Assembly: GCA_015680685.1 (NCBI GenBank)
Contig: MNCI01020267.1
Location: forward strand, 228,310-292,309
Reading direction: 5' to 3'
Origin: Gnetum montanum
Taxonomy: Eukaryota > Streptophyta > Gnetopsida > Gnetales > Gnetaceae
DNA: 64,000 nt
This document shows, one piece after another, positions 24,473 to 35,688 of the stretch. Below the pieces are notes generated by a model. It was given only the letters and a program-made list of their open reading frames with translations. It made no database searches and was not told where the DNA came from. Made by a program: the position numbers and the translations under genes. The first letter of the stretch is position 1, and every line of letters starts with the position of its first letter.

Positions 24473-25208
24473 ATTTTTATTTATTCTAGTAGTTTACACA
24501 ATATTTTTTCTTATTTTAATAATTTATGGAGTTTTTAATGTTTAAATAATTTATAGCCTTTTCAATATATTTTTCCTATTTTAATAATTTATGGCCTATT
24601 TTTTCTAAACTTTGATTTATTTTGATAATTTATAGCCTAGTTTTACTAAGTTTCACTTTACTTTGATCATAAAATAAACTAAAAATAATAATTATTATTA
24701 TTTAATACCAACCCCTTTATACACCATTTCATATCATTTGATAACAGTTTTATCATTTTTCTATCATACGGTATTATTCAGAACCATTCAATGCTATTTT
24801 TCAACATTTTGATTTACATTTAACATCATTTACCCTATCTTAACATCATTTGATCTCGTTAGGCTTCATTTTTCAATTATTTGGAATCATTTGGTATATT
24901 TTAATATCATTAAAGTATTATTCAACTTTATTTGGCATGACTTTACATGGTTTTACCCTTCTTTTGGTCCCTATTTTGCATCATTTGGCATCATTTGGCC
25001 CTTATCCCACCTTGTTTCAGCTTAATCTACCTCATTTGGCCTTTTCTACCATATTATAACCTCACTTAAGCCTCATTTTTCCTTGTTTCACTTCATGTTT
25101 CCTCTATTTGACTATGTTATACTTCATTATTATAATATTTTCATTATTTTAACATTGTTTAACAATTATGCAATACAAATGCTAGTTAATGTACTTTTTT
25201 TAACATGC
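24473..25208 (+). mobile_element. Element H, piece 2 start: AT-rich intron-like spacer upstream of pol
   Basis: Element H resumes after A. This AT-rich stretch repeats TCATTTGGC and TTATTTTAATAATTTATGG blocks. It is matched in inverted orientation at about 43405-43870 in element B, which shows it belongs to the shared family. It carries no ORF. The first five bases (24473-24477) are the right copy of the ATTTT duplication. Confidence 0.75.
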
Positions 25209-25210
25209 AG
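25209..25210 (+). promoter_or_regulatory. Candidate 3' splice site before pol of element H
   Basis: TACTTTTTTTAACATGCAG ends here, followed directly by the pol frame. A T-rich tract with a CAG end is a good plant acceptor, and its place matches the intron between protease and RT known in Ogre elements. Confidence 0.55.
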
Positions 25211-26740
25211 GAATCAATCATGGATACATGGGCACATTTTGACCTATCCTTACACTTGAATGGACCTTATGATGATTTTGAATGATCAATTGACTTACAA
25301 TGCCTAGATCTTGAAGCCAAGAGCCTATTAGACCATGTAGCCTTAATAGATAAATCCCTCAAATGACCTGAGTACATAGTAAAAACTCTTAACCTCAACA
25401 TCAGGGACATCGCTAAGGACTCTCTAGTTGAAATTTCCATTACAACACACAATGATAAGGAGTAAGAAAATTAATTTCCTCATTAGAGCCTAAGATAGCC
25501 CAAGACATCACCAAGATCCTTCAGGATAATATTAAATCCTTTGCTTGTTCATACAAGGATATTCTAGGACTTGATCCATATTTAATGTAGCATAATATTA
25601 TACTTAACCATAGTATCAAACTAGTTAAGAAACACATGCATATGATTATACTAGACTAGGCCCTAGCATTTTGTGATCAGATCATGAAGCTTTACCAAGT
25701 GGGTTTCATTTGAGCTGTTAATTAGCTAGAGTGGATGTCTAACATAGTGATAGTCCCTAAGAAAAATGGAAGTATTCATATCTATATCAATTTCTATGAC
25801 CTCAACAAGGCCACTATTAAAGATGTTTTCTCATTATCTAGTATTTATCAACTCATTAATACTATGGCTAGACATGCCTTGTTGTCCTTTATGGATGGAT
25901 TCTCAAGATATAACCAAGTTAGGATTAACCCAGAGCATCCACTCTACATAACCTTCATGATCCCTTGGAGAACCTTTTATTACATGATGATGTCATTTGG
26001 TCTAAATAATGTAGAAGTGACCTATCAATGAGTCATGACCTACTTTTTTAGTGACTACATGCTAGGATTACTTAATGATTATATTGACAATAATGTCGTG
26101 AAGTCCAAAATAGCCACTGACCATTCACATGGTCTAAATCTACTAGTTCAACGATGTATCAAATATGAGCCTAGACTTAATACTAAAAATTATGTATTCA
26201 ACATTAAAATAGGTGAAATGCTTGGTTTCATAGTCTCTAAGGCTGGGATACATGTCGATCCTGATAAGGTTAAGATCATAACAAACCTCTCACCACCTAG
26301 CAACCTTAAGAAAATCTAAGGTTTACAAAGTATATTGCAATTTATTCATTGGTTCATCTTGAGACTTATGGATAAGTTAGAGTCCATTCAACACTTTCTT
26401 AAGAAGGAGGCTCCATATGAGTGGACTAACCAATACCAAAAAGCCTTTGATAACATTAACGAAGAATTGGTCCAATTGCCTACAATGTATCCTCCTTAGA
26501 AAGATAAGTCATTCTACATCTACCCTACAATCTCAGAGACCTCCATAGCCTCTTTGCTCTATCAAAAATGAGATGATGAAGTAGAGTTACCTATCTACTA
26601 CTTGAGCATGCACTAGTTGCTTATGAGACCTAATGCAATGAGGTCAAGAAGCATTACTTAGCCATGGTCTTCTCTTTGAAAAAGTGGAGGTACTACCTCT
26701 TCAGGAGCTAAGTCAACATCATATGCAAAGACAATGTGTT
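25211..26740 (+). pseudogene. Reverse transcriptase and RNase H of element H (broken)
   Basis: The same Tat-type polymerase as in element A is present in sense orientation. Frame 25735-26031 has MSNIVIVPKKNGS, NFYDLNKATIKD and FMDGFSRYNQ. Frame 26035-26319 holds the catalytic box as YIDN at 26080-26091, with Asn in place of the second Asp, followed by KIGEMLGFIVS and thumb motifs. RNase H-like motifs (SFYIYPTISE, LPIYYLS) follow to about 26.7 kb. Stops occur at about every 50-100 codons and there is at least one frameshift near 26610. Upstream residues to 25211 include a LYQVGFI-like block preceding RT. It is not functional. Confidence 0.88.
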
Positions 26741-26929
26741 GAGAGCCCTAACAATAAAAATATTAGAGAGTAGTTGTATATCCTATTGGAAAGTCATCAT
26801 AGTTGAGTTTAACCTATATTGCATCTTTCAAGCCTCAAAAAAGGGTCAATCTATAACCACATAACTCACAACTTTCCCAATTGAGAACAATGCATCCATA
26901 GATCTTAAATTATGTGATGAGCATCTTAA

Positions 26930-27330
26930 CATTATTAACAATGGGCTAAAAGGATATGAGGCTAACATGCACTTTGACAGAGCCTCAACTACTCAAGAAG
27001 GAAGTGTTGTTATTATCATAATGATACCCTCTAGTGAGATCCAACCTTTCACTTATTGTTTCCAATTTTCATGTACTAACAACATAGTAGAATACGAAGG
27101 ATTAATCAAAGGAATGATGATAGCTCATAACCTAGGAATTACATGTTTGATGATAAAAGGTGATTCATAGCTATTCGTTAACCAAATGATCAAAGTCTAT
27201 GCATGCAAGGCTAAACATTTACAATCTTATTATGATTTAGTCAAAAAAATCATGCTACAGTTTATAGATCTTGCTCTTCAATACATTCCCCTAAATTAAG
27301 AATATCATAGTTGATGTAATTTCAATCTTA
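26930..27330 (+). pseudogene. Second RNase H domain of element H
   Basis: MHFDRAS, NNIVEYEGLIKGMM and a GDS followed by a stop and LFVNQM appear in order, matching the extra archaeal-type RNase H of element A at 9640-10070. The domain lies between RT-RNase H and integrase as expected for Tat elements. It carries a TAG after GDS and a stop near 27299. Confidence 0.75.
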
Positions 27331-27371
27331 GCCCTAAGTGTAATGTCAAATGTGTTTGCCAGCTATCTTCC

Positions 27372-28691
27372 TTGATGGAGAACTATGCTCTTTTCATCAC
27401 ACAAAACACTAAAGGTACCTCTATAGCCACCATTGACAATGTTCCTCAACAAGAGTGGTATGATGACATCAACTCTTACCTAATTGATGGTGAACCTCTA
27501 GAAAACCTGACTACGTCTCAAAAGGACATTGTACATAAACAATCAAAAAAATATGTCATTATAGCCAATAACACATTATGTTAAAGGTCCTATGATGGCA
27601 TATTATTAGTATGCTTGGATAAAACTAAAGCTTGTATTATATTTAAATAGGTTCATAAGGACATATCTGGAGGACATATAGGACCTAGAGCCATGGCCAC
27701 AAAGATTATATAGTTAAGATATTACTGGCTCTATATAGAAAGTGATTGCCTGCACAAGGCTATGACTTGTGACACCTATCAATAGTATAGAAACTTAATA
27801 CATGTGCCACTAATTGAGTTACACGTCACTTAGATCACATGACCATTACAACAATGGTAAATCAACATAGTTGAACCAATAATGGCTAAATCGTCTAGAA
27901 GGCATAGCTTCATCATCACCACAGCCAAGTATTTTACAAAGTGGATTAAAGCTATTCCCCTGAGGAAAACAATAATGCAAAAAGTTTGTAATTTTATCTT
28001 AGATAACATAATATCTTGTTTTGGCCTATCTCTACTAATCATTATAGATAATGAACTATAATTTAGTAGCCAAGAAATGCACACTTTTTATTAACAACTA
28101 AACATTAAGCATTCCTTTTCATCACCTTGCTATCCATAGGCTAATGGTCAAGCTAAAGCTAGCAACAAGTTCATCATAAATCTACTTAAGAAAATTTTAA
28201 GCAATGTCAAATGCTAATTCCATGAAAAACTCTTATATTTCCTATGGACCTATAAAACAACCTTTTGAATCATAATCAAAGTTGCCCCGTATATCCTAGT
28301 TTATGAATTGAAGTAGTTTTACCTCTTCAATTGTAGGTACCAACCTTAAGGGTAGCTCTATCTGAATTTATCAATGATGAGTAGAATAAATAGTTGCATG
28401 CCATATACCTTGACTTAGTGGAGTAAAGATGAATACAAACACTTACCAACATACAACGATACCTAGAGAAGCAAAAATAACAACATCATCATGATATAAA
28501 TAGATGGAAAGAAAGGAGACCTTGTCCTCAAGGTCATTGATAAACATGTGGACAAATTCTTGGCCAATAAGGAAGGAAATTTCTTAGTTATCAAAGCTTA
28601 TGATAATGAAGCATTCAATTGGATAGACATGGATGAGAATGAATTAGCCAACCCAATCAACCATTCCCACCTCAAACCATATTTCATCTAA
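27372..28691 (+). pseudogene. Integrase of element H (broken)
   Basis: It starts with the WYDDINSYL block shared with element A. It has a zinc finger with GGHIGPRAMATK and CDTYQ (one Cys lost) and a core region with ITTAKYFTKWIKAIPLRK and IIIDNEL. The first catalytic Asp motif reads INIVEP, so that Asp appears to be Asn. The C-terminal part near 28500-28690 retains GDLVLK, DKFLAN and LKPYF and ends at the TAA at about 28691. Many TAG/TAA codons interrupt it. Confidence 0.85.
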
Positions 28692-29606
28692 TGTTAACCC
28701 ATTTTTTGTAGCCTTTGTTTGCTTTTTTTTACATGTTAGTTGAACAATTAATGTTGGAAGCTTTAGTGACCTATAATAAGTAAGCCTAAATGATCCTTTT
28801 CCTTTTTTTAGCCTCCCAAAAATAATGCAAATCTTGGATGAATCTACATAACATAACACATAGTTCACACATTCTACCAATTGTAAATAATGATGGCCTA
28901 TATGCACTTGTTTCCTCATGTAACCTTTTGTAAATACATGTATTCTTTCACTTGTTTGGTTGTCCTATTATATTTATGCTTGTAGGATGAGCCCACAGTC
29001 ATTTCAAGGGTGTGATTCATCACAAATGATGAGTCACCATGTGACTTCAATATACAAGATTCAGTTAACTTGTTCAAAATTGCCAACAATGCTTACCTCA
29101 CATCATCTCTATTACCCCTCTTGAACCATAACCCCATAGCCAGATTACATCTCCCTTACCTTGCTAATAATGAAAACTAATGCTTAACATTCATGCACCT
29201 TGGCCATGTGACATCTCCTTTGACATGCTCTATTGACCAAGTTTGCTAAATGTAACACATCTCATTTAGTAAGAAAACAAAAATTCAACATTGGAAATAA
29301 AAACTCAATGAAGGTTTTACTCCCCAAAACAAATGGGAGAAAATGCCAAGAAATAAAAGAGGAAAATGTAGCCTCAAGTTAAGCAAGTCAATGGCTCTCT
29401 CAAAAAAAGAGAGAGAAAGCCAAGTGATCAAAAAAGGCTATTACCAAGTGATGGTTCATCCAAACATCACTAAGTAACGAAAAAGTACAAGAACAAAGCA
29501 TGAGAACCTCTTCAAATCAACAAGCATGTCACCGCCATACCATAGCCATGATATCAACATTTAGAATTCTTTGTTATCCTATGTAACCATTTTCTAATAG
29601 CCAATG
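28692..29606 (+). other. 3' internal region of element H; inverted arm shared with element B
   Basis: It is noncoding sequence downstream of integrase. From about 28970 to 29600 it is the reverse complement of about 30940-31640, the 3' internal region of element B, with shared blocks such as the GA-rich AAAAAGAGAGAGAAAG tract (29405-29425 against 31135-31155). The last five bases CAATG (29602-29606) are the left target duplication of element B. The H sequence continues at 52327. Confidence 0.8.
29602..29606. repeat. Target-site duplication of element B, left (CAATG)
   Basis: CAATG precedes TGTAACAAC at 29607 and recurs at 52327-52331 directly after B's right LTR. Confidence 0.85.
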
Positions 29607-30733
29607 TGTAACAACAAAAAAGTTTGGTGCTGGAAAACTAAAAAATCCCATACAAAATAGTTTAACTCATAGATCCACTAGCCTTGAAAAGGATTTTTGA
29701 AGCACATTAAATGGTTTTGCAAATCATCTAAGAACTTTTAAAAAATCTATTATCAAGAATAGGAAAATATGCATAAAATTTGCAAAGAAAATAAAGCCAA
29801 AAAAATGTTGAATTTTTTATTAAATAATGTAAAAATAGTGTAAACAAAATAAGTTTAGAGGGTACAAATTAATGGGTTTTAAAAATCTAAAAATAAAGAA
29901 ATGATTTTAAAATCTAGTGTAGTATGTAGGCTATGTTCTGCACTTGACTGCATCTTTCTGTCCACTTGATCTACACTAAAAAGGTTGTGAAAGGCCATAA
30001 AAATTCCTATTCGATTGCTACTACATGATCTTTTGACTACAAGTGTACTACAAAAATTTTTCTTTGTCAAGAGAATATTTTTAAAAGATCCTAGATATGA
30101 TGCTTAATCTAGTATAAATAGGCTTTAGAACTATTGTGCTAGCATCTATTATAGTTTTGGAGTATTACAAGGTCTTCTTGGACCAAAGTGCAACATGTGG
30201 GCTTAAAACCCAAGTGTCACATGCTACCTCACACACTGCCACAACGTGTGTAATTGAGATGTATAGTGTGTAAAATTAAAGTCCAAATCTCACATGCTTT
30301 CCAACATGGTACCATAGCATGTGGGGCTAAAATTCATAGTGTATGAAATTAAGGCCCAAATCCCGCATGCTACCTCACATGCTGTCATAGCATGTGGAGC
30401 TAGAATATATAGTGTGTGAGATAAAAAGGCCAATTTGTTGTAGCATGTGGAGCATTTCTAACCTCCACAAGCTAGAGTAAATGGGATTTATAACTTGTGG
30501 ATCATTTTTAACCCACACAAGCTAAAGTAAATGGGATTTGATATATGTGGACTACAAATCTCATTTTTTACATTGAAAATGGCTTAAAATTCTACTAAAA
30601 CAAGCCACATGATAGGATTTTTTGTTGAAAAATAAGGTGATTATTTCTACCTTCATACCTCCATAAAATTACAATAAAAATCTTGGCTATGGGCTTTCAT
30701 TTGCAACATGAATGTTTCTTTAGGTGTGTTTCA
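29607..30733 (-). repeat. 3' LTR of element B (1127 bp)
   Basis: It matches 51257-52326 and, inverted, element H's LTR at 52529-53695. It starts TGTAACAAC and ends GTGTTTCA. CACATGC...GCATGTGG palindromes occupy 30205-30440. Motifs shared with the other copies, such as AGTTTAGAGGGTACAAAT and GTGTACTACAAAAATTTTTC, confirm the alignment. Confidence 0.92.
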
Positions 30734-30752
30734 TTAGCTCCTCTTTGTTGAT
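30734..30752 (-). other. Polypurine tract of element B
   Basis: On the - strand AACAAAGAGGAGCTAA precedes the TGAAACA start of the LTR. Element H has AACAAAGAGGAACCGA before TGAAACA at 52512-52528. Confidence 0.75.
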
Positions 30753-31650
30753 GTTTCAAGGATTGACCTAAGAGACATTAATAAAGAACATGAAACACTA
30801 CCACAATTTCAACACCAATGCTTCATCTTGATACTTGATTCTGTAGCTATCGAATCATGCTAAGAAGTACTCACAAAGGTAAGATAAGGTCATAATAGGA
30901 TGTTGAGAGTTTGAGATCAAATAATGGATATATTGGCTATTAAAGAATGGTCACATAGGCTAATAAGGAATTTTAAATGTTGACATCATGGCTAGGGTAT
31001 GATGGTGACATGCTTACTAATTTGAAGAGGTCCTCATGCTTTTCTCTGTAAATTGCTAGTTACTTAATGATGTTTGGAGAAACCAACACTTAGTAATAGG
31101 CTCCTTTGGCCACCTGGCTCTCTCCTTTTTTGAGAGAGAGAGAGAAAGAGAAAGTCATTGACCTGTTTAACTTCAAGCTACATTGGTCCCTTTTTTTGGC
31201 ATTTTCTCTCTCCCCCTCCCCCCACCTCCCTTTTTTTATTTTATTTTTATTTTTTTAGGGAGAAAAACCTTCCTTAGGTTTTCTTGCCAAGATTGAATTT
31301 CTATTTTCTCATTGAATGGGTTGTGTTACATCTAGTGAACTTATTCGATAAAGCATGTTGAAGAAGATGTCACATGGCCACGATACATGAACATCAAACA
31401 TAGGTTTTCATTATTATTAGGGTAAGGAAGCTTACAATTTTGGCTATGGGGGTGTTATGGCTTAGGAGGGGTAACAAAGATGATGTGAGGTAAGCACTAT
31501 TAACAAGAGAAAGCAAGCTAACTAAATCTTATGTATTGATATCACATGGTAACTCACCTTTATGATGAATTGTACCCCTATAATGAATCTAATCTCATCT
31601 TATGACCACAACTCTAAGAGGAAAAAAAAAGACTACATATGGTGATAAGC
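30753..31650 (-). other. 3' internal region of element B
   Basis: It is noncoding and is the reverse complement of H's 28970-29600 and 52332-52510 segments. It includes a GA microsatellite at 31134-31158 and a pyrimidine tract at 31200-31260. Similarity ends near 31650, where a different sequence begins. Confidence 0.75.
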
Positions 31651-31659
31651 AAATATAGG

Positions 31660-32887
31660 TCAGTATATGTTACAACTAGTAGAACATGAGCACTTTTGTG
31701 GATCATTGAACTTATAAAGGTGGCAATGAATAAGTTTTCCAAATTAAAACTTTATAAAACAAAAGCACACACACTGAATTTAACATGGTTCCCCAACTTG
31801 GGTAGTCCACACTTGAAGGATAGATCACTAGCAAACCTTCAAACTTTGTTACTCTCAAATGTGATTGACGGGTCCACACCCTGTACAATCTTCAAGCCCT
31901 ACTCTAAAGTGTTGTGTCATAGCACCAGCCACTTAACCCTACAAGGTCCTGTCAGGCTTGGAATGTGATTTCTACACCTCCACAACCTTTACAATCTTGA
32001 GCTCCACACTAGAGTATTGTGCCACAACACCAATCATCCAATCCTATAGGATCTTGAAAAGCTCATGCAAGATGTCTTCCTATAAGAATCACATCAATCC
32101 CACAAGGAAAAAGGAGAGAAAAATTAGAAGGATTAAATACAACTCAATTTGTTGATCCTTGTACATTTAGGTATGACACACTTTACAATGAAAAAATGAT
32201 GATACGATGAAGAGAAATAGAGATTACAATGATTGAAAAAATGATTATACAATGATTACACATAAGCTTGAACCTCTTCTAATGCATATGATGTCTTCTT
32301 ATATCTGCCATGTTTCAAAATCCATCTTGAAACTCATGTAATAGCTAGTTAATGGTCATTAAAGATCATGGAAGATGTCTTCTTCATGCCTCAGATGTCT
32401 TTCTAAATTTTCCTTCTATTCTAGGAAGACATCTTTGTCTAGGAAAGACATATTTTTAAAATATCCATTCTGGAAGATGTCTTTTTTTAGAGAAAGATGT
32501 CTTTTTTGAAACTAGCCTATATTCTATGAAGATGTCTTTACCTAGTGGAAGATGGCTTTACTTGAGGAAAGACTTTTTCTATTTCTTGAAGATGTCTTTC
32601 TTTAAGTTCCCTTCAATTCTACCAAGATGTCTTCTATTTTCAAGAGAAGTCTTCCTTTAACTTACTTTATCCTTTGAATTCTTTGTTCCTTGTTCATGTT
32701 CATCAAACTTCCACAATCTTTCTTATCTTGATCTCTTCATTTCTCATTTACAAACTTGATGTTCGGCATGCTTTATTGATGACAACTTTTCTTATATAGT
32801 ATTTGATCCTCATCTACATTCTTTGGAATTCTTGCACATTCATTAAGACCTTGTTGATGACCTTCTCCTTTAGCTTATCTTGGTTTT
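31660..32887. mobile_element. Possible copia-type LTR fragment
   Basis: At about 31775 the sequence ACTGAATTTAACATGGTTCC resembles the TTTAACGTGGTTC block common near the R/U5 region of plant Ty1/copia elements. The stretch 32040-32650 is rich in AGATGTCTT / AAGACATCTT units in an irregular array. No coding frame is supported: ORFs at 31696-31968 and 31958-32155 are short and without motifs. It may continue at 42941-43400 on the other side of element C, whose insertion split it. Confidence 0.35.
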
Positions 32888-32892
32888 CCATG
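32888..32892. repeat. Target-site duplication of element C, left (CCATG)
   Basis: CCATG directly precedes TGATTAGC at 32893 and recurs at 42936-42940 directly after the right LTR. Confidence 0.85.
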
Positions 32893-33713
32893 TGATTAGC
32901 AGTGAGGTACCCCTATGCCCAACCATACGAATCATAGGCATTCACGTGGGATCCAGTAAAATTCTGTAGACTATTATTACTAAGTATGCTAGAGCTAAAT
33001 AATGTGTGCATGTTGTCCATTCATTGTCTTCTCAGTCCCACTTGTGGAATGCAATTGTATGGTTAAGTGTGATTGAGGTGTAATATTTTCATTATTTTGT
33101 GTTTTATCAATTTATTCACCTAGAACAAGAATGAAAGTGAGAGTGATTGAGTGCTAGGAAACTATGATCTATTCTAGCCTAACACAAGTAACCATTCCCA
33201 CTTCCCAAACACATCCTGAACTATGTGTAAACACTACTAGGTTGTCAAATGCTAACCATACATGTATGTTCGAAGGGGGTCATGCTTGTGTATTTTAATG
33301 AGTTGCTGGATTAATCAAAATTAATTGATGCATGAATAACATTAATGTAAATTTCATGAAATCACAATATATAAATTCATAAGAAAGAGAGTCTCAAGTG
33401 CTGTAAGGATGAATCAAAGAGTTCATCTTTATTGCCAACACAATGGTGTTCAGATACATCAATGCTTGAATAAAGATCCGTTCACACTTAAATCTCCTAC
33501 TGTGGGCACTTGGAAAATATTCTAACTCTGAAATGAAAAAACTACAAGAGTTTCAATACTTGACTACCAAAAAATACTCTCAATCATGTGCTTGGGGGCT
33601 ATATTTATAGACTCGGGAGTAACCCTACGATATCAAATGTACGATATTGCATCTAGAACCACAATATCGTGGCCACTCCAATATTGGAGTGTATGAAAAA
33701 ACATGATTTATCA
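32893..33713 (-). repeat. 3' LTR of element C (821 bp)
   Basis: It pairs with 42070-42935. The TATA box (CTATAAATAT on the - strand) is at about 33601-33610. Directly upstream of it in LTR sense (33625-33690) lies a cluster of GATATC/CAATATCG motifs and the palindrome CCAATATTGG. The LTR ends ATTTATCA at 33713 next to the PPT region. Confidence 0.92.
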
Positions 33714-33728
33714 CACCTCCACAACTGA
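33714..33728 (-). other. Polypurine tract region of element C
   Basis: On the - strand GTTGTGGAGGTG abuts the LTR. Element D has the cleaner form GTCGTGGGGGTATG at 58014-58028, suggesting a shared ancestral site. Confidence 0.6.
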
Positions 33729-35688
33729 ATGAAAACTCATCCTTGAGTATAGAAGAGGAACAAGTCCCTTACAAAATATATTAGGAGGTGTGGACAATTC
33801 AATCGACATGTAGAGTGACACAGAGAGAATAGACAAATACAAAAGTGCCCAAGCATACAATATTACAATTGTGTACAAAATTGGGTGTTCATGATAATAT
33901 GAAAGAACACCCTTAGACCCAAAGGACATCCAACCCTTCTTCGCAATAGAAGAATGAAGGTGAGGTAGAAGAGATCTAGTGATCATGAACAATCTCCTGT
34001 GAGTGATATTGCTGCATCTTCCTTTGTGAAGAAAGTCTTGCTTCCAGTCCATGCTCCCCACTATAATTACAACAAAATTAAGAATTAGTATATAAAGTGT
34101 AATAGATAATAGTTGAATACCTTGTCTCTTCAGTGATTTTATCTAGCTGATTTGTGATTGTGATAAATTGGTTGCTTGATAATGTTAGTGGGAAGACTAA
34201 CTAATGGGTTAAGTAAGAGAAGCAGTTCATAAAGTTTAAAAAAAGCTTAACACAAGGAATATTGGAAAGAGGGTATAAAAATTCAAAATAATAAAAATAA
34301 GGAATTCACTAAAAATATTTGTGAAGATGCATACAATTGGATGGCATGGATGGGGTAAATAAGAAGAATTTAATTGTAACAATGTCTAAGGGTAAAGAAC
34401 TTAACTTAACCAACCCAAAAGATATGCAAGTGGGTCCTCCTCAAAGCAGGCATAGGCCTTTTATGTCCTTGCATAACTTCAAACTAAGGAGTTTGTAGAC
34501 TCCATGGATGATTAATGGTTCCAAAAATTTAAGTACAAAAACCCAAAAGTAACTGACTGAGAAACCCAACACATCAAACCAAAACATTGAATCAAAACAT
34601 GAAACTGGTAGTGAGGTGAGGCATGAAAAGCATAGATGGAAGAGAGAGAGAATGGAATGGAGTTCCTAATTATGGTCACATGAAGTCCCATGTGGAGTTT
34701 TTGGTTAAATGATTCAGTAGGATCCATCCTCAGTCCAGACCAAAACCAACCACTTTTAGTGACTTCACATCAACATTCTAAGGCTAGTCCATCATGTGAG
34801 ACACAAGAATGCTCCCACAAAACAACCACTGTTCCAAATTGGAGAGAACATAGGAAGTGAGAAAGGGCCTTAGTTAGAGGAGACAAGATAAGTCCCATAA
34901 CCAGTTCTTGTAGCCCTTTTATTTCATCTAAGGGGTGTGCTTTAAATTTCCATGTTTTTTTTTAAATGGGAACCACACCATGCAAAGACCCATGACTTTT
35001 CATAGTAGTTTGTCCAAGGGGTGTGCTTTGTATCCTCATCTTTTTTTTTATGAGGACCACACAATGCAAGGACTTATTTAACTTCCTATTGTGGAATGAC
35101 ACAAAATGGTGAGTAGCTCATGAGAACACCCCTGCACATGGGAAACAAAAAAGCAACAAAAATATCGCATCCCTTTGAAGACACACCCTATCTAAACCTT
35201 TGATTCCTTCTTAATTCTAGAAACTACACAAGTCACCAATTTATTAAGGTTATATTAATGAAAAAGGGACTTCACATTTCCAAAACAAGAAAAACCATAA
35301 AGTATGTGGATGATGTGGACTCATTTCCTATTACATGATAAGAAACCATATCCCAGTCATCAGTGATGACATTCAAAGTTAGAAACCAAAGATAAATAAT
35401 CAAATTACAAATGAAACATACCACCATGAAGTATCACATTACCATTGTACCTAATACCTTATTAGCAGAAAGAGTAGAGAAACACATCAAACATAAGAAG
35501 ATATAAAAGTAAGTAAAAGATTATGCAATAAATATCAAATATATTAATGATGGTGTAAAACAAAAACTTAGAAAAGATCAATAACCTGAAAAAAAAAGAT
35601 GTAAAACAAATAATATAAAAACAAAAAATTATAAATCCAAAAATGTGTAAAATAAAAAATTCAAAAGACTGAGGAGCCATGAAAAGTG
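33729..35688 (-). other. 3' noncoding region of element C
   Basis: About 2 kb lie without a supported gene. A direct duplication of 86-bp period lies at 34930-35100, each copy with AAGGGGTGTGCTTT, a T-run and GACCACAC.ATGCAA. The segment 34430-34700 is similar to 61960-62160 in element E, linking the two elements. No envelope-like frame is present, unlike element D. Confidence 0.65.
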
